A stretch of DNA of 64,000 nt from JAEZBP01 sp963832725 (GCA_963832725.1 CAWHVG010000005.1:372001-436000), one strand, 5' to 3'. Positions 12,566-22,668 are shown, counted from the stretch's first letter. Numbers and translations are program-made. The notes: generated by a model not told the origin, from the sequence alone.

Positions 12566-13813
12566 ATGGATTGGTTGGGGGTAGTCGAGTCCGCGTATCG
12601 CCTCGAGGGTACGCTCGATGACTGGCTCGGACGGCTGATCGACGCCGCGCGGCCCGTGCTCGACACCGGGCTCGGATGCCAGGCGTACGTCTACCGGACG
12701 AGCGATCGCCGCATGAAGCTCCAAGCGCTGACCGCTCGGGGGATTCTCGAAGGCCGCGAAGACCAGATGCGAGAAGCCACCGAGAGCGCGCCCATCGACG
12801 TCATGCGGGTGATGTTCGAGGCCGGGATCGTGGCGGGCTCGGCGCGCGCGATGCTGGAGCCGATTGGGGCGGAGCAGCACTTCATCGAGATGGTCCGGGC
12901 CGGGACCGGCGGCGCGGTGAGCGACTTCGTCGGCGTCACGGCGCACGACGGCGAGGATCTCGGCATCGTGTTCGCGGGTGCGCGGGCGGACCGCGAGGCC
13001 GTCTCGAAGCGCACAGTGGACCGCTGGACGCGGGTGGCGGCGCACGTGGGCGCCGGATGCCGGCTGATGTCGAGGCTGAAGCCTGAAGCGCCGGAGGCGA
13101 TCCTCGAGCCTGACGGCCGAATCGCCCACGCCGAGGCGCCGGCCCAGAGCGCGCTCGAGACCTTGCGGCGCGCCGTGCTGGATGTGGACCGCGCGAGAGG
13201 GCCGCTCCGCCGCGAGTCGCCGGACGAGGCGATGTCAATCTGGACCGCGCTGGTCGAAGGCCGATGGTCGCTGGTCGACCGCTTCGAGAGCGACGGCCGC
13301 CGCTACGTGGTCGCACGCAAGAACGACATCCGCGTCCGCGATCCGCGGGGCTTGACCGCGCACGAGCACACCATCGCGGAGCGGATCGGGCTGGGCCGCT
13401 CGGTGCAGGAGATCGCCTACGAGCTCGGCGTGGTCCCGAGCGCGGTCACCAACGCCGCCTCGCGCATCCGCGCCAAGCTGGGGCTCGACTCGACGGCGGA
13501 GCTGGTCGCGTTCTTCGCCCCCGGCGGGCTGCGAGCGCGTCTGATCCGATTCGAGCTGAACGACGAGGAGCTGATCGCGAGCCACATCCCGGCGTTGGGC
13601 GAGCGGCTGGGCGAGCTCCCTCCCGCGGAGCGCGCCGTCGCCCTCGCGCTGCTGGAGGGCCACACCAACGCGTCGATCGCGCGCCGCCGGCAGACCAGCG
13701 AGCGTACGGTGGCGAATCAGGTCGCGAGCGTCTTTCGCCGACTCGGCGTCTCGTCGCGGGCCGAGCTCGCCGCCCACGTGCTGGCTGCGGAGCACCGCGG
13801 GCCGCCGAGCTGA
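12566..13813 (+). CDS. LuxR-family regulator with two tandem GerE HTH domains
   Basis: 415 residues. The N-terminal 180 look GAF-like (mixed alpha/beta, sensory). Two LuxR/GerE helix-turn-helix units follow: 263-316 (LTAHEHTIAERIGLGRSVQEI...) and 351-405 (LPPAERAVALALLEGHTNAS...). One DNA-binding domain per chain is normal, so the duplication is unusual; both keep the hydrophobic core and the recognition-helix pattern. It should be a transcription factor. The chosen ATG gives the best N-terminus; no ribosome-binding site is visible. Confidence 0.85.
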   Translation: MDWLGVVESAYRLEGTLDDWLGRLIDAARPVLDTGLGCQAYVYRTSDRRMKLQALTARGILEGREDQMREATESAPIDVMRVMFEAGIVAGSARAMLEPIGAEQHFIEMVRAGTGGAVSDFVGVTAHDGEDLGIVFAGARADREAVSKRTVDRWTRVAAHVGAGCRLMSRLKPEAPEAILEPDGRIAHAEAPAQSALETLRRAVLDVDRARGPLRRESPDEAMSIWTALVEGRWSLVDRFESDGRRYVVARKNDIRVRDPRGLTAHEHTIAERIGLGRSVQEIAYELGVVPSAVTNAASRIRAKLGLDSTAELVAFFAPGGLRARLIRFELNDEELIASHIPALGERLGELPPAERAVALALLEGHTNASIARRRQTSERTVANQVASVFRRLGVSSRAELAAHVLAAEHRGPPS

Positions 13814-13999
13814 CCCACGAGAGCCACGCGCGGAAGAGCGCGGGTCTCGCGTCTCACGGCCGTGTGCTCGGGCGCTGCGCCGCCGAGCCGCCGCATGCCA
13901 ACACCGGGAGGAGCGCGGGTCTCACACCCCTGCCCCGCGCGCCGAGCCACGCGGGAGAGAGCGGGGTCAGGGTTCCCCGCGTCCCTCCGTCCGTGGCGC

Positions 14000-15407
14000 T
14001 CAGCAGCCCCGGTCGCCCAGGCAGGCCGTGATCTGCGCGCTGCACTGGGTCATGACGCAGCCGAGCCCGCCGCCACCACCGCCGCCAGCACAGGCGCCGC
14101 TGGTGAACGCACCGATCGCGCAGTTGACGACGTTCTGGAGGAAGCCGCGGGAGGCCGGGCAGGTCTGCGTGACGCAGCCGCCGAGGCAGGCGAGGTCGAA
14201 GCCCGGGATGCCGCCACCGCCGCCGCCGCCGCCGAAGTCGATGCAGCCGAACACGCAGGTCAGGCTCTCGCCGCAGGCGTGCAGCGAGCACATCCCGCAA
14301 TCGGATGGGCAGTTGGTGCAGTCCTCACCAGGCGACTCGCAGCGCATGTTGCCGCAGACGGCGCAGATGCCGCTGCAGTCGATGCGACAGCTCGCGCAGG
14401 TCTCCGTGCCGCGGCAGCGGCCGTCGCCGCAGCTCGGGCACGAACCGCAGTCGACCTCGCACGTGAAGCAATCCTCCGCCGCAGCGGCATCGCACATGCC
14501 ATCGCCGCAGCGCGGGCAGGCGCCGCAGTCGGGTGCGCAGGTGACGCAGTCCTCGCCCGCGCTCGCTCGGCAGAACCCGTCACCGCAGCGCGAGCACACG
14601 CCGCAGTCGCCGGGGCAGCTCGAGCAGTCCTCGGTGCTCTGACAGATGCCGTCGCCACAGCGGGTGCAGAGCCCGCAATCACGCGGGCAGCTGTTGCAGT
14701 CCTCGGCCCCGGCACACGTCCCGTTGCCGCAGGTCTCGCAGAGGCCGCAGTCGGAGGGGCAGGTGTCGCAGCGCTCGGTCGACTGACAGGTGCCGTCGCC
14801 GCAGGTCATGCACACGCCGCAGTCGGCGGGGCAGCTCGAGCAGTCCTCGCTCGAGTCGCAGGTGCCGTCACCGCAGGTCACGCAGGCGCCGCAGTCGGTG
14901 CGGCAGCTCGAGCAGGTCTCGCCGGTGCTGCACGTTCCGTCGCCGCAACGCACGCACGAACCGCAGTCGGTCGGGCAGCTGAAGCAGTCCTCGCCCATGT
15001 CGCAGGTGCCGTCGCCGCAGGTCACGCAGAGCCCGCAGTCGGAGGGGCAGCTGCGGCAGCTCTCGCCGCTCTGACAGGTGCCGTCGCCGCAGGCCATGCA
15101 GAGGCCGCAGTCGGAGGGGCAGCTCGAGCAGGTCTCGTCCGAGCCGCAGGTCCCGTCGCCGCACCCGCCGCACGTGCCGCAGTCGTCCGGACAGCTCGAG
15201 CAAGTCTCGCTGAGCCCGCACACGCCGTTGCCGCACACGTCCGGCGGCGCGTCGACCATGGGCGCGTCGACCATGGGTGCGTCGATGGCCGCGTCCGGAC
15301 AGTCCGCCGTCCATCCCGGAAGGCGGGACGACCAGGAGCGTCGACCGACCGCATCCCACGATCAGAAGGAGGGGCGCGACCAAGAAGAAAAGGTGTCGAG
15401 CGTTCAT
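14000..15407 (-). CDS. Lipoprotein with about 14 Cys-rich CGDGTC repeats
   Basis: About 468 residues after repair of a one-base insertion near 15,299-15,302, which separates the lipoprotein signal (MNARHLFFLVAPLLLIVGC) from the repeats. Each unit is about 25 residues, CGDGTC..E.C.SCP.DCG.C, with six cysteines, repeated about 14 times and then degenerating into a Gly-rich, Cys-containing tail. The pattern suggests disulfide-bonded rods or metal-binding arrays on the cell surface, as seen in many myxobacterial secreted proteins. No catalytic motif. It converges on the LuxR-type gene. Confidence 0.85.
14293..15262 (-). repeat. Tandem array of 75-81-bp Cys-rich coding repeats
   Basis: The array encodes CGDGTC..(S/T)E.C.SCP.DCG.C. 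Units vary slightly in length (three-base steps) and in sequence, so they are coding repeats, not a CRISPR array. Confidence 0.88.
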
Positions 15408-15573
15408 CGCGGACCTTTGCGGGTGAGGTCCCGATCCCGGCGAGCGGAAAAGGAACGCGGAACAGGCTAGACGATGCCAGCCTGCTCCGCTACTTGGCGG
15501 CGTTTCACCGCCTCGCGCTGCCCGTGAGATGACACACGAGCATCGCGTATGTGGCCCGCGTCCGCCGATCAGT

Positions 15574-16527
15574 TCATCGGCGACTAGACCGCGCGACGTC
15601 CTGACCCGCCTGCGCCTGCCGCTGGTCCGCCTGGGACTGGCCCTGGCCATCGGCCGAAGCGACGTGCTGGCCCTGCTGCTGGCTCTGGTTCTGGGCGGTG
15701 GGCTGACGAGAGCCCTGGGTCGCCTCGCGGACGACGCGGCTCAGGATCTCGCTGGTCGGCTCCATCTGCCCGATCGCACCGGCCTGCTCCGGGACGCGAT
15801 AGGCGACCACCGCCTTGTTGTCGCGCTCGAAGACCATCAGCTCGCGCGGCGCGTCCAAGAGCGCCTGCGGGCCCTGGTGCTCGATGATGCCAGCCTCCGC
15901 GTCCGGGCGGCGGAAGACGATCAGCCGCACGTCACCGAGCTCACCCTGCTGAGCGGCCTGACCCTGCTGGTTCTGGCGCTGCCCGGCCTGGGCGCTCTGT
16001 CCCTGAGCCGCCTGTCCCTGAGCCGCCTGTCCCCGAGCCGCCTGTCCCCGAGCCCCCTGTCCCTGAGCCGCCTGTCCCTGCGCGCCCTGTTGCTGCTCCA
16101 GGTTGCGGAGCGCGCGCTCGCGCGTGCGCCGGTCGTAGCGGACCTGGGAGACGACATCGAGGTCGTTGCGGCGCATCTCGCGGGTGAGGCGGGAGATGGT
16201 CTGCGAGAAGTTGGCCTTGCTCTCCATGGTGACGATCTGACCGGGCGTCTGGACGGCCTGCGCCGCGCCGGCCTGGCCCTGCTGGCCCTGCTGGCCGTGA
16301 GCCTGGCTCCCCTGTTGGGGTGCCTGGTCGAAGGTGCGGTGCTGCTCTTCTCCCTTCTGCGCCTGCGCGCCCTGCTCGTGCTGGGGACCCATCGTATCGT
16401 CGTTCTGGCCGACCACCTGGCCGCCCTGCTCGGGCGGGGTCTGCTCCTCGTTGCTCCCGGGCTCGTTCTCACACCCGAGTGCGAGCGCCAGCGCCGCAGC
16501 GCCGATCGCGGTCATTCGCTTCGACAT
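15574..16527 (-). CDS. Gln-rich DUF302-domain lipoprotein
   Basis: 317 residues. A lipobox (ALALGC, Cys19) is followed by a Gln/Gly-rich region, an N-terminal DUF302-like half (about 100-150), a low-complexity AAQGQ repeat (about 155-200), and then the second part of the fold with LGDVRLIVFRRPDAEAG and ELMVFERDNKAVVAYRVP. The low-complexity insert therefore splits the domain. A Gln-rich tail closes the protein. A sigma-54 promoter lies about 65 bp upstream and an NtrC-type gene lies beyond it, so it is a likely target of that regulator. Function unknown. Confidence 0.8.
   Translation of the reverse strand: MSKRMTAIGAAALALALGCENEPGSNEEQTPPEQGGQVVGQNDDTMGPQHEQGAQAQKGEEQHRTFDQAPQQGSQAHGQQGQQGQAGAAQAVQTPGQIVTMESKANFSQTISRLTREMRRNDLDVVSQVRYDRRTRERALRNLEQQQGAQGQAAQGQGARGQAARGQAAQGQAAQGQSAQAGQRQNQQGQAAQQGELGDVRLIVFRRPDAEAGIIEHQGPQALLDAPRELMVFERDNKAVVAYRVPEQAGAIGQMEPTSEILSRVVREATQGSRQPTAQNQSQQQGQHVASADGQGQSQADQRQAQAGQDVARSSRR
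15997..16090 (-). repeat. 15-bp coding microrepeat (AQGQA)
   Basis: About six copies of CTGTCCCTGAGCCGC (+ strand) in tandem, with single-base variants. They encode the Gln-rich insert of the DUF302 lipoprotein. Confidence 0.85.
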
Positions 16528-16588
16528 CGGATACCTCCGTCGTTTGGCGCGGCCGCACGAATGCGCGGCTCGCGTCTGCCCTGGGGGT

Positions 16589-16604
16589 GGCAATCGGTGT
16601 GCCG
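16589..16604 (-). promoter_or_regulatory. Sigma-54 promoter for DUF302 lipoprotein
   Basis: On the minus strand CGGCAC-ACCGA-TTGCC has GG-N10-GC spacing and matches TGGCAC-N5-TTGC at all but the first base. Predicted start is near 16,578, giving a 50-nt leader to ATG at 16,527. The next gene upstream (16,825-18,213) encodes an NtrC-type activator. Confidence 0.72.
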
Positions 16605-16824
16605 TGTCCAGCCGAGCGACGCGCGACGATCGCGACGCTCCTCGACCCCCCGCCGCGCGTGGCGGCGCTGCGCCAGCGGAGCCTCGCGCCTCCCCCCGAC
16701 CGCAAACTCGCATCTCTGCCCGCGTGGGCCCGCGCCTCGTTCCACGCCGCGGACCCCTCTTGCACGGCGTCGTCCAAGGGGACGACTCCGCGATCCGAGG
16801 TGCAGTCCGGGGGTACAGCAGGTG

Positions 16825-18213
16825 TCAGCGAGGGGGCGGGATCGCGTCCAGGTCGGCCAGCTTGTTGTAGAGCGTGCGGCGGCTGACGCCGAGCAGGCGC
16901 GCGGCCTTGGTGCGATTGCCGCCGGCGCGCTCGAGCGCTTCCAGGATGGCCGCCCGCTCCGCCTCCTCGCGGCGCTCGTCGAGGGTCTCGGCCGCCGGCG
17001 CAGGCGACGAGGCGGAGCTGGACGATCGCGATCTCCGCGCGCTCCGGGCGAGCTCGCGATCGACGTCGGCCACGCCGATGCGATCGTGCTCGGCGAACAC
17101 CACCAGCCGCTCGATGAAGTTGCTCAGCTCGCGCACGTTCCCCGGCCAGTCCTGCTCCGCGAGGCGCGCCACGGCGTCCCCATCGAGCGCCAGCGCGGGG
17201 CGCCCGTTCTGCCCTCCGAGCTCCCCCGCGAAGCGCGTCGCCAGCGCTGGAATGTCCGTTCGGCGCTCTCGGAGCGGGGGCATCCAGATCGGGATCACGT
17301 CGAGCCGATAGAAGAGGTCCTCGCGGAACTCGCCGGACTCCACCATCGCGTCGAGATCGCGATGGGTCGCCGCCACGAAGCGCACGTCGGCGTGCAGCGA
17401 CTCGGTGCCGCCCAGCCGCTCGTACTCCTTCTCCTGCAGCAGCCGCAGGAGCTTCACCTGCACGGCGGGGCTGACATCGCCGATCTCGTCGAGGAAGAGC
17501 GTCCCGCCCTGCGCGAGCTCCACCCGGCCGGGCTTGCGCTGACTGGCTCCCGTGAACGCGCCCTTCTCGTAGCCGAAGAGCTCGCTCTCGAGGAGGTTCT
17601 CCGGCAGCGCCGCGCAGTGCACGGGCACCAAGGGGCCTTCGGCGCGCCCGCTCGCGGCGTGGATGGCTCGGGCGGCGACCTCCTTGCCGCTTCCGCTCTC
17701 ACCGCGGATGAGCACCGTCGAGGCCGTGCGCGCCGCGCGCCGCACGAGCTCGGCCACCTCGCGCATCGCTGGCGACTCCCCGAGCGAGGGGGCGTCGGTC
17801 GGCACACGGTCGGCCGGCGACTCCGCCGCATGGAGGCTGGCCCGCAGCGCCTTGTCGACTGTGAAGAGGACCTCGTCGCGGTCGAAGGGCTTGAGCAGGA
17901 AGTCCGACGCGCCCTTCTTCATCGCCTCCACGGCGGTCTGCACCGTGCCGTGCGCCGTCAACATGATCACCGGCAGCCCCGGGACCCGCTCGGCGATGCG
18001 CTCGAGCAGCTCCATTCCGTCCATCGTGGGCATGCGCAGATCCGTGATCACCACGTCGATCGGCCTCGACGCGATGCGCGCCAGCGCATCCTCGGCCGAC
18101 ATCACGTGCGCCGCCTCGTGGCCCGCCTGCCCCAGCAAGCCGGACAGGACCATGCCCACCGCGCGGTCGTCGTCGACGACCAACACGCTCCCGCGCACCT
18201 CTTCGCTCATCAT
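16825..18213 (-). CDS. NtrC-family sigma-54 response regulator
   Basis: 462 residues in the classic three-domain order. Receiver (about 8-122) with acidic pair DDD at 14-16, phospho-acceptor Asp58 in TDLRMP and Lys108 in KPF. AAA+ domain (about 143-380) with GESGSGKE at 171-178, GAFTGA at 218-223 and LFLDEIGD at 239-246. A Fis-type HTH (GNRTKAARLLGVSRRTLYNK) ends the protein. Start MM at 18,213. It diverges from a histidine kinase 103 bp away, its probable partner. Confidence 0.94.
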   Translation of the reverse strand: MMSEEVRGSVLVVDDDRAVGMVLSGLLGQAGHEAAHVMSAEDALARIASRPIDVVITDLRMPTMDGMELLERIAERVPGLPVIMLTAHGTVQTAVEAMKKGASDFLLKPFDRDEVLFTVDKALRASLHAAESPADRVPTDAPSLGESPAMREVAELVRRAARTASTVLIRGESGSGKEVAARAIHAASGRAEGPLVPVHCAALPENLLESELFGYEKGAFTGASQRKPGRVELAQGGTLFLDEIGDVSPAVQVKLLRLLQEKEYERLGGTESLHADVRFVAATHRDLDAMVESGEFREDLFYRLDVIPIWMPPLRERRTDIPALATRFAGELGGQNGRPALALDGDAVARLAEQDWPGNVRELSNFIERLVVFAEHDRIGVADVDRELARSARRSRSSSSASSPAPAAETLDERREEAERAAILEALERAGGNRTKAARLLGVSRRTLYNKLADLDAIPPPR

Positions 18214-18316
18214 CCGCGATTGTGCGCGCGCGGCGCAGCGGCGGTAAAGCGCTCCCGCGAGAAGGCGAGGCGCGCGAACGCGTTTTCTCTTTCCGCCCGT
18301 ACGTCCACAATCGACC

Positions 18317-19849
18317 GTGGTGACCTCCGAGCAGCTCTTCACGATCGCCGCCAGCGCGGGTTTCCTCGGGCTGGCCGCGCTGGCCGCCTTCCGCGGCGCG
18401 CGCAACCCGCTCGCGCTCCCTCTGGCGCTGCTCTGCGTGGATCTCTTCGCCTACAACGGGCTGGAGGCCGCCGACAGCAGCACCGCGTCGCATCCATGGA
18501 AGGGGCTGGAGTCGGCCGCCGCCGCGCTCGCCGCGCCGCTCTTGGTCCACTTCACACTCGCGTTCCTCGGCGCGCGTCGCACGCAGCGCCGCTTCCTGTT
18601 CGCGGTCTACGCCTACTTCGGACTCGTCGTCGTCTCCTGTCTGGCACCCGCCGTGATCCCGGCGATGCGCGACTACCCGGGCGGCGACACGTGGGCGCTG
18701 GCGATGCTGGCCGGGATCCTGCCCGGGTTGGGCTGGACGGGCTTCCTCCTCGTCCGCCACTACCGCGACAACACCAGCGCGGAAGAGCGGGCGCGCACCC
18801 AGCTCTTCATCGGCACGATGGCGATCGGCGTCGGCGGCGTGGCCACGGACCTCCTCTCGATCGCCGGCGCGCCCGGCACCCCTCGGCTCGCCGCGTGGAC
18901 GATGCTGCTCAGCGCCGTCCTGCTCACGGCGCTGGCGCTCCGCTTCCGGCTGCTGCGGGGGACCATCGCCCTGCTCGGGATGAACGCCGCGCTGCTCGGC
19001 GTGGTCGGCGTGGCCGCGCACCTCACCGTCTTCCGCTGGCTCGGGCGGGAGAGCGCGCTCTTGGTGCTCGGTACCGTCGCCGTGACGCTGGTGCTCCTCG
19101 GCGCGGCGCGCGCCGTGTGGTCCTCCTTCACCACCTACCGCGAGCGCGGTGCGCACCTGGCCACGCTCGGTCGACTCTCGGCCCAGATGGCGCACGACAT
19201 CCGCAACCCGCTCTCGGCCATCCGCGGCGCGGCGCAATACCTCGAGGTCGAGCGCGAGCGAGGCGGCCGGCTCGACGATCACGGCGAGCTCTTGGCGTTG
19301 ATCGTCGAGCAGACCGACCGGCTCGAGCGCGTCGTCCGCGACTATCGACGACTGGGACGCGCCGAGCCGGTGCGGACGCCGGTGGACGTGGCCGCCCTCG
19401 TCCTCGGCGTCGTCGAGAGCGCGCGGGTAGCGGACCTGGCGGGCGACGCAGTGCAGGTCACGGCCGAGGTCGACGAGGCGCTCTACGAGCAGCCCCTCGA
19501 CGCCGATCTACTCGCCACCGCGCTCGAGAACCTGGCGCGCAACGCCATCGAGGCGATGGGCGAGCACGGCGGCCACGTGATCCTCCGGGCCGAAAAGGGC
19601 TTCGCGCGCGGCGACGACGCGATCGTGCTCCAGGTGATCGACGACGGCCCCGGCATGGATCCACGCACCCGCGAGCAGGCCGAGGAGGCCTTCTTCACCA
19701 CCAAGGCCGGCGGCACCGGGCTCGGGTTGGCGTTCGTGCGGCGCGTCGCCGAAGCGCACGGCGGCGAGCTCCGGATCCAGAGCCGGCTCGGACACGGCAC
19801 GACCGTCACGCTCGTGGTGCCCTGCGACGCACACTCGAGCGCCGGCTGA
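18317..19849 (+). CDS. Membrane histidine kinase paired with NtrC regulator
   Basis: 510 residues. About seven or eight N-terminal membrane segments (to about residue 270) form a 7TM-like sensor resembling those of AtoS/PrsK-type kinases. HisKA follows with MAHDIRNPLS (His293), then HATPase_c with the N box LENLARNAIEAM, DDGPGMD and GTGLGLAFV. No HAMP or PAS domain is evident. GTG at 18,317 is the first in-frame start. It is divergent with the NtrC-type gene, implying one two-component system. Confidence 0.9.
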   Translation: MVTSEQLFTIAASAGFLGLAALAAFRGARNPLALPLALLCVDLFAYNGLEAADSSTASHPWKGLESAAAALAAPLLVHFTLAFLGARRTQRRFLFAVYAYFGLVVVSCLAPAVIPAMRDYPGGDTWALAMLAGILPGLGWTGFLLVRHYRDNTSAEERARTQLFIGTMAIGVGGVATDLLSIAGAPGTPRLAAWTMLLSAVLLTALALRFRLLRGTIALLGMNAALLGVVGVAAHLTVFRWLGRESALLVLGTVAVTLVLLGAARAVWSSFTTYRERGAHLATLGRLSAQMAHDIRNPLSAIRGAAQYLEVERERGGRLDDHGELLALIVEQTDRLERVVRDYRRLGRAEPVRTPVDVAALVLGVVESARVADLAGDAVQVTAEVDEALYEQPLDADLLATALENLARNAIEAMGEHGGHVILRAEKGFARGDDAIVLQVIDDGPGMDPRTREQAEEAFFTTKAGGTGLGLAFVRRVAEAHGGELRIQSRLGHGTTVTLVVPCDAHSSAG

Positions 19850-20008
19850 GCGGATCCGCCCCGAGACCTCCCCACGCTCTCCGTCCTCGGGCGGAGGTAC
19901 GGCACTTGCGATGACTGCTCTGCCGTAGAGCGCGGACCGCGGCGCGGCAGCGCGACGGCGATGCAATGGACCGCCCAGACGATGCGCTCTCGGAAAGGGA
20001 CGGCTGAC

Positions 20009-20590
20009 ATGGCGGGCTCATTGGATGGAAAGAGGATCGCGATCGTGGCGACGGACGGCTTCGAGCAGAGCGAGCTGATGTCTCCGAAGAACGCGCTCGA
20101 GAGGCGCGGCGCGAAGGTGGACGTCATCGCGCCTCACGGAGGGTGGATCCGCGGCTGGCACCACACGAACTGGGGTGAAGAGGTGAAGGTCGACCGCGTC
20201 CTCGACGACGTGAAGGCGGAGGACGCGGAGAAGTACGACGGGTTGCTCCTGCCCGGCGGCGTGATGAACCCCGATCAGCTCCGGCTCGACGAGCGCGTGC
20301 TGGCGCTGGTGCAGCGCTTCTTCGAAGAGGACATCCCGGTGGCGGCGATCTGCCATGCAGCCTGGACCCTGATCGACGCGGGCGTCGTGCGGGGGCGACA
20401 CCTCACGAGCTGGCCCAGCCTGCAGTCCGATCTGCGCAACGCGGGCGCCCGCTGGGACGACCGACAGGTGATCATCGACGGCAACCTGATCACCAGCCGG
20501 AAGCCCGACGACCTCCCCGCGTTTCAGGACGCCCTGATCGGCGAGCTGGAGTCGCCGCCCAAGCGGCTCCGGCACCGCGTTCACGCCTGA
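20009..20590 (+). CDS. DJ-1/PfpI family protein (YhbO/PfpI-like)
   Basis: 193 residues. A Rossmann-like start (RIAIVATDGFEQSEL, Glu19) precedes the nucleophile elbow AAICHAAW with Cys115 and His116. The family covers deglycases, chaperones and glyoxalase-like enzymes. ATG at 20,009 is preferred over an upstream in-frame ATG at 19,961 because the conserved fold begins a few residues later and GGAAAGGG lies upstream. It converges with the nucleoside transporter gene. Confidence 0.92.
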   Translation: MAGSLDGKRIAIVATDGFEQSELMSPKNALERRGAKVDVIAPHGGWIRGWHHTNWGEEVKVDRVLDDVKAEDAEKYDGLLLPGGVMNPDQLRLDERVLALVQRFFEEDIPVAAICHAAWTLIDAGVVRGRHLTSWPSLQSDLRNAGARWDDRQVIIDGNLITSRKPDDLPAFQDALIGELESPPKRLRHRVHA

Positions 20591-20746
20591 AACGGGCTCG
20601 AGGGCTGTCGGGATGAGTCGAACCGAGCCCCGCCATCGAGACGCTCCCAGCGTCGAGGCGGCGCGAGGAGTCGTCCGAACGCACGGTGAGGAGCGACAAC
20701 GCCGCGGATGGCGCCGCGAGGCGGCGGGAGATTTATCGACAGACCT

Positions 20747-22519
20747 TCAGACCAAGAGTCCCGCGACGCAGGCGGTCATCAGCGCCGCGAGCGTGCCGGC
20801 GAGCATCGCGCGCAGACCGAGGCGGGCCAGCTCCGGCCGGCGCTCGGGCGCGATGCCGCCGATGCCGCCGATCTGGATGGCGATGGAGCCGAGGTTGGCG
20901 AAGCCGCAGAGCGCGTAGGTCACGATCACCACCGCCCGGCGGCTGAGGGCCGCGCCGTGCTGCAGCCGCTCCGCGAGGTCGAGGTAGGCCACGAACTCGT
21001 TGAGGATGAGCTTCTCGCCGAGGAGCGACGCCACCGCGCCGCAGTCGCTCGCCGGCACGCCCATCACGAACGCGATCGGCCAGAACACGTAGCCGAGGAG
21101 GCGCTGGAGCGACCAGGGCGCCCAGGCGTCGAAGCTCCCTTGGACGGCGCCGCTCTCGAGCGCGCGCTCGACGCAGAGGCGGTAGGCCTCCGCGCCGTCG
21201 GGGCTGGCGCAACCGTCGGGCAGCGCGCGGTGCGCGGACGCGAGCGCGGCCGAGACCGACTCCCACACCGCGCGGTTGTGCCAGAGCGAGGGGAGCGCGA
21301 CGACGTAGTTGATCATCGCGACCAGCGCCAAGAACGCGAGCAGCATGGCGCCCACGTTCAGCGCCAGCTTCAGCCCGTCCGCCGCGCCGCCGGCCGCCGC
21401 GTCGATCACGTTGGCGTGGATACGCTCGGTGCTCAGCGCGAGTGAGCCGGCCGTCTCCGGCTCCTCGGTCTCCGGCACCATGACCTTGGCGATGAGGAGC
21501 GAGGCCGGCGCGCTCATCACGCTGGCGGCGATCAGATGCCCCGCGATGTCCGGGAAGTAGCCCGAGAGCATGCCGACATAGGCGGCCAGCACGCCGCCGG
21601 CGACCGTCGCGAAGCCGCCGCTCATCACCGCCATCAGCTCCGAGCGGGTCATCGCGTGCACGAAGGGCCGGATCAGGAGAGGCGCCTCGGTCTGGCCGAC
21701 GAAGATGTTGCCGGCGGCGGAGAGCGTCTCGGCGCCGGACGTACGGAGCGTCCGCTGCATGACCCAGGCGACCGCGCGCACGACCCGCTGCATGACGCCG
21801 AGGTGGTAGAGGACGCTCATCAACGACGAGAAGAAGATGATCGTCGGCAACACGTTCAGCGCCACCGTGAACTCGCGGTCGAGGTAGGCACCGAAGAGGA
21901 AGCGCGAGCCGTCCTCCGTGAACTCGAGAAGGCGCCCGACCACGTCGTTGAGGAACGAGAAGAGCGCGAGCCCGGCGGGCGTCTTCAGCACGAAGACGCC
22001 GAACACGAGCTGCAGGCCGATCCCCCAACCGACCACACGGAGCGGGAAACGATCGCGGTTCGACGATATCAGCCACGCCAGGCCGACCATCACGAAGAGG
22101 CCGATCAGGCTGAGCGCGCGCTGATGCCAGGGGACCGCCTCGGCCGAGTCGCGCAGGGCGGCGATGTGCGTCACCGCCCGCGCATTCGACTCGGCGTCCG
22201 CCTCTTCCCCGGCCGGAGCGTCCGTCGCATCGGCCGCGAGCGTCTCGTCGGTCGGAGCAGCGCGCTCGGCCGCTTCGACGGCTCCGCCGCCCGTTCGCTC
22301 TGCCGTCTCGCTCTCGTGTCGTCCCGCGCCGGTCGCCTCGACACCCATCGGCGCGCCGCCCTCCCCCGCAGGAGCTTCCGGCGATGGCGCGCTCGGCTCT
22401 GCGGTGCCGCTCCCCCGTTGCGCCACGACCGACGAAGGCAGCGCGAGGGCGGCGAGCAGCGCGCACGCGGCGAGCGGGCGGAGCATCGACGCGCTGACGC
22501 CGACGCGACGGGGCGTCAT
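20747..22519 (-). CDS. Concentrative nucleoside transporter (CNT/NupC) with long N-terminus
   Basis: 590 residues. The CNT core (about 165-590) has around ten membrane segments and the family sequences GNIFVGQTEAP, VMSGGFATVAGGVLAAY and LCGFANLGSIAIQIGG, which line the nucleoside/ion site. A signal-like segment (about 12-34) and about 100 residues of low-complexity Ala/Glu-rich sequence precede the core, which is unusual for CNTs. An internal ATG at 22,486 is an equally plausible start. It would import nucleosides with Na+ or H+. Confidence 0.9.
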   Translation of the reverse strand: MTPRRVGVSASMLRPLAACALLAALALPSSVVAQRGSGTAEPSAPSPEAPAGEGGAPMGVEATGAGRHESETAERTGGGAVEAAERAAPTDETLAADATDAPAGEEADAESNARAVTHIAALRDSAEAVPWHQRALSLIGLFVMVGLAWLISSNRDRFPLRVVGWGIGLQLVFGVFVLKTPAGLALFSFLNDVVGRLLEFTEDGSRFLFGAYLDREFTVALNVLPTIIFFSSLMSVLYHLGVMQRVVRAVAWVMQRTLRTSGAETLSAAGNIFVGQTEAPLLIRPFVHAMTRSELMAVMSGGFATVAGGVLAAYVGMLSGYFPDIAGHLIAASVMSAPASLLIAKVMVPETEEPETAGSLALSTERIHANVIDAAAGGAADGLKLALNVGAMLLAFLALVAMINYVVALPSLWHNRAVWESVSAALASAHRALPDGCASPDGAEAYRLCVERALESGAVQGSFDAWAPWSLQRLLGYVFWPIAFVMGVPASDCGAVASLLGEKLILNEFVAYLDLAERLQHGAALSRRAVVIVTYALCGFANLGSIAIQIGGIGGIAPERRPELARLGLRAMLAGTLAALMTACVAGLLV

Positions 22520-22668
22520 CAGCGACACCCGCGGACTCGGCGCACGGCGCTCACGCCCTTCGGCCTCACCGCGACCGCCCGCACGCTCTCCCGACGACGT
22601 CCGTTCATGGCCCATGCCTCGACGAGCGGCGGACGAGCGCGATGAGATCCGGCGCGAGGCATCGCCGC

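Noticed and set aside
14293..15262. Regular spacing resembling a CRISPR array
   Set aside because: Repeats are in-frame coding units with variable sequence and six-Cys pattern; no unique spacers and no cas genes.
15529..19914. A 1,461-codon open frame on the + strand
   Set aside because: It runs opposite the DUF302 and NtrC genes and overlaps the histidine kinase out of frame; its Arg/Ala-rich composition is a GC-rich shadow.
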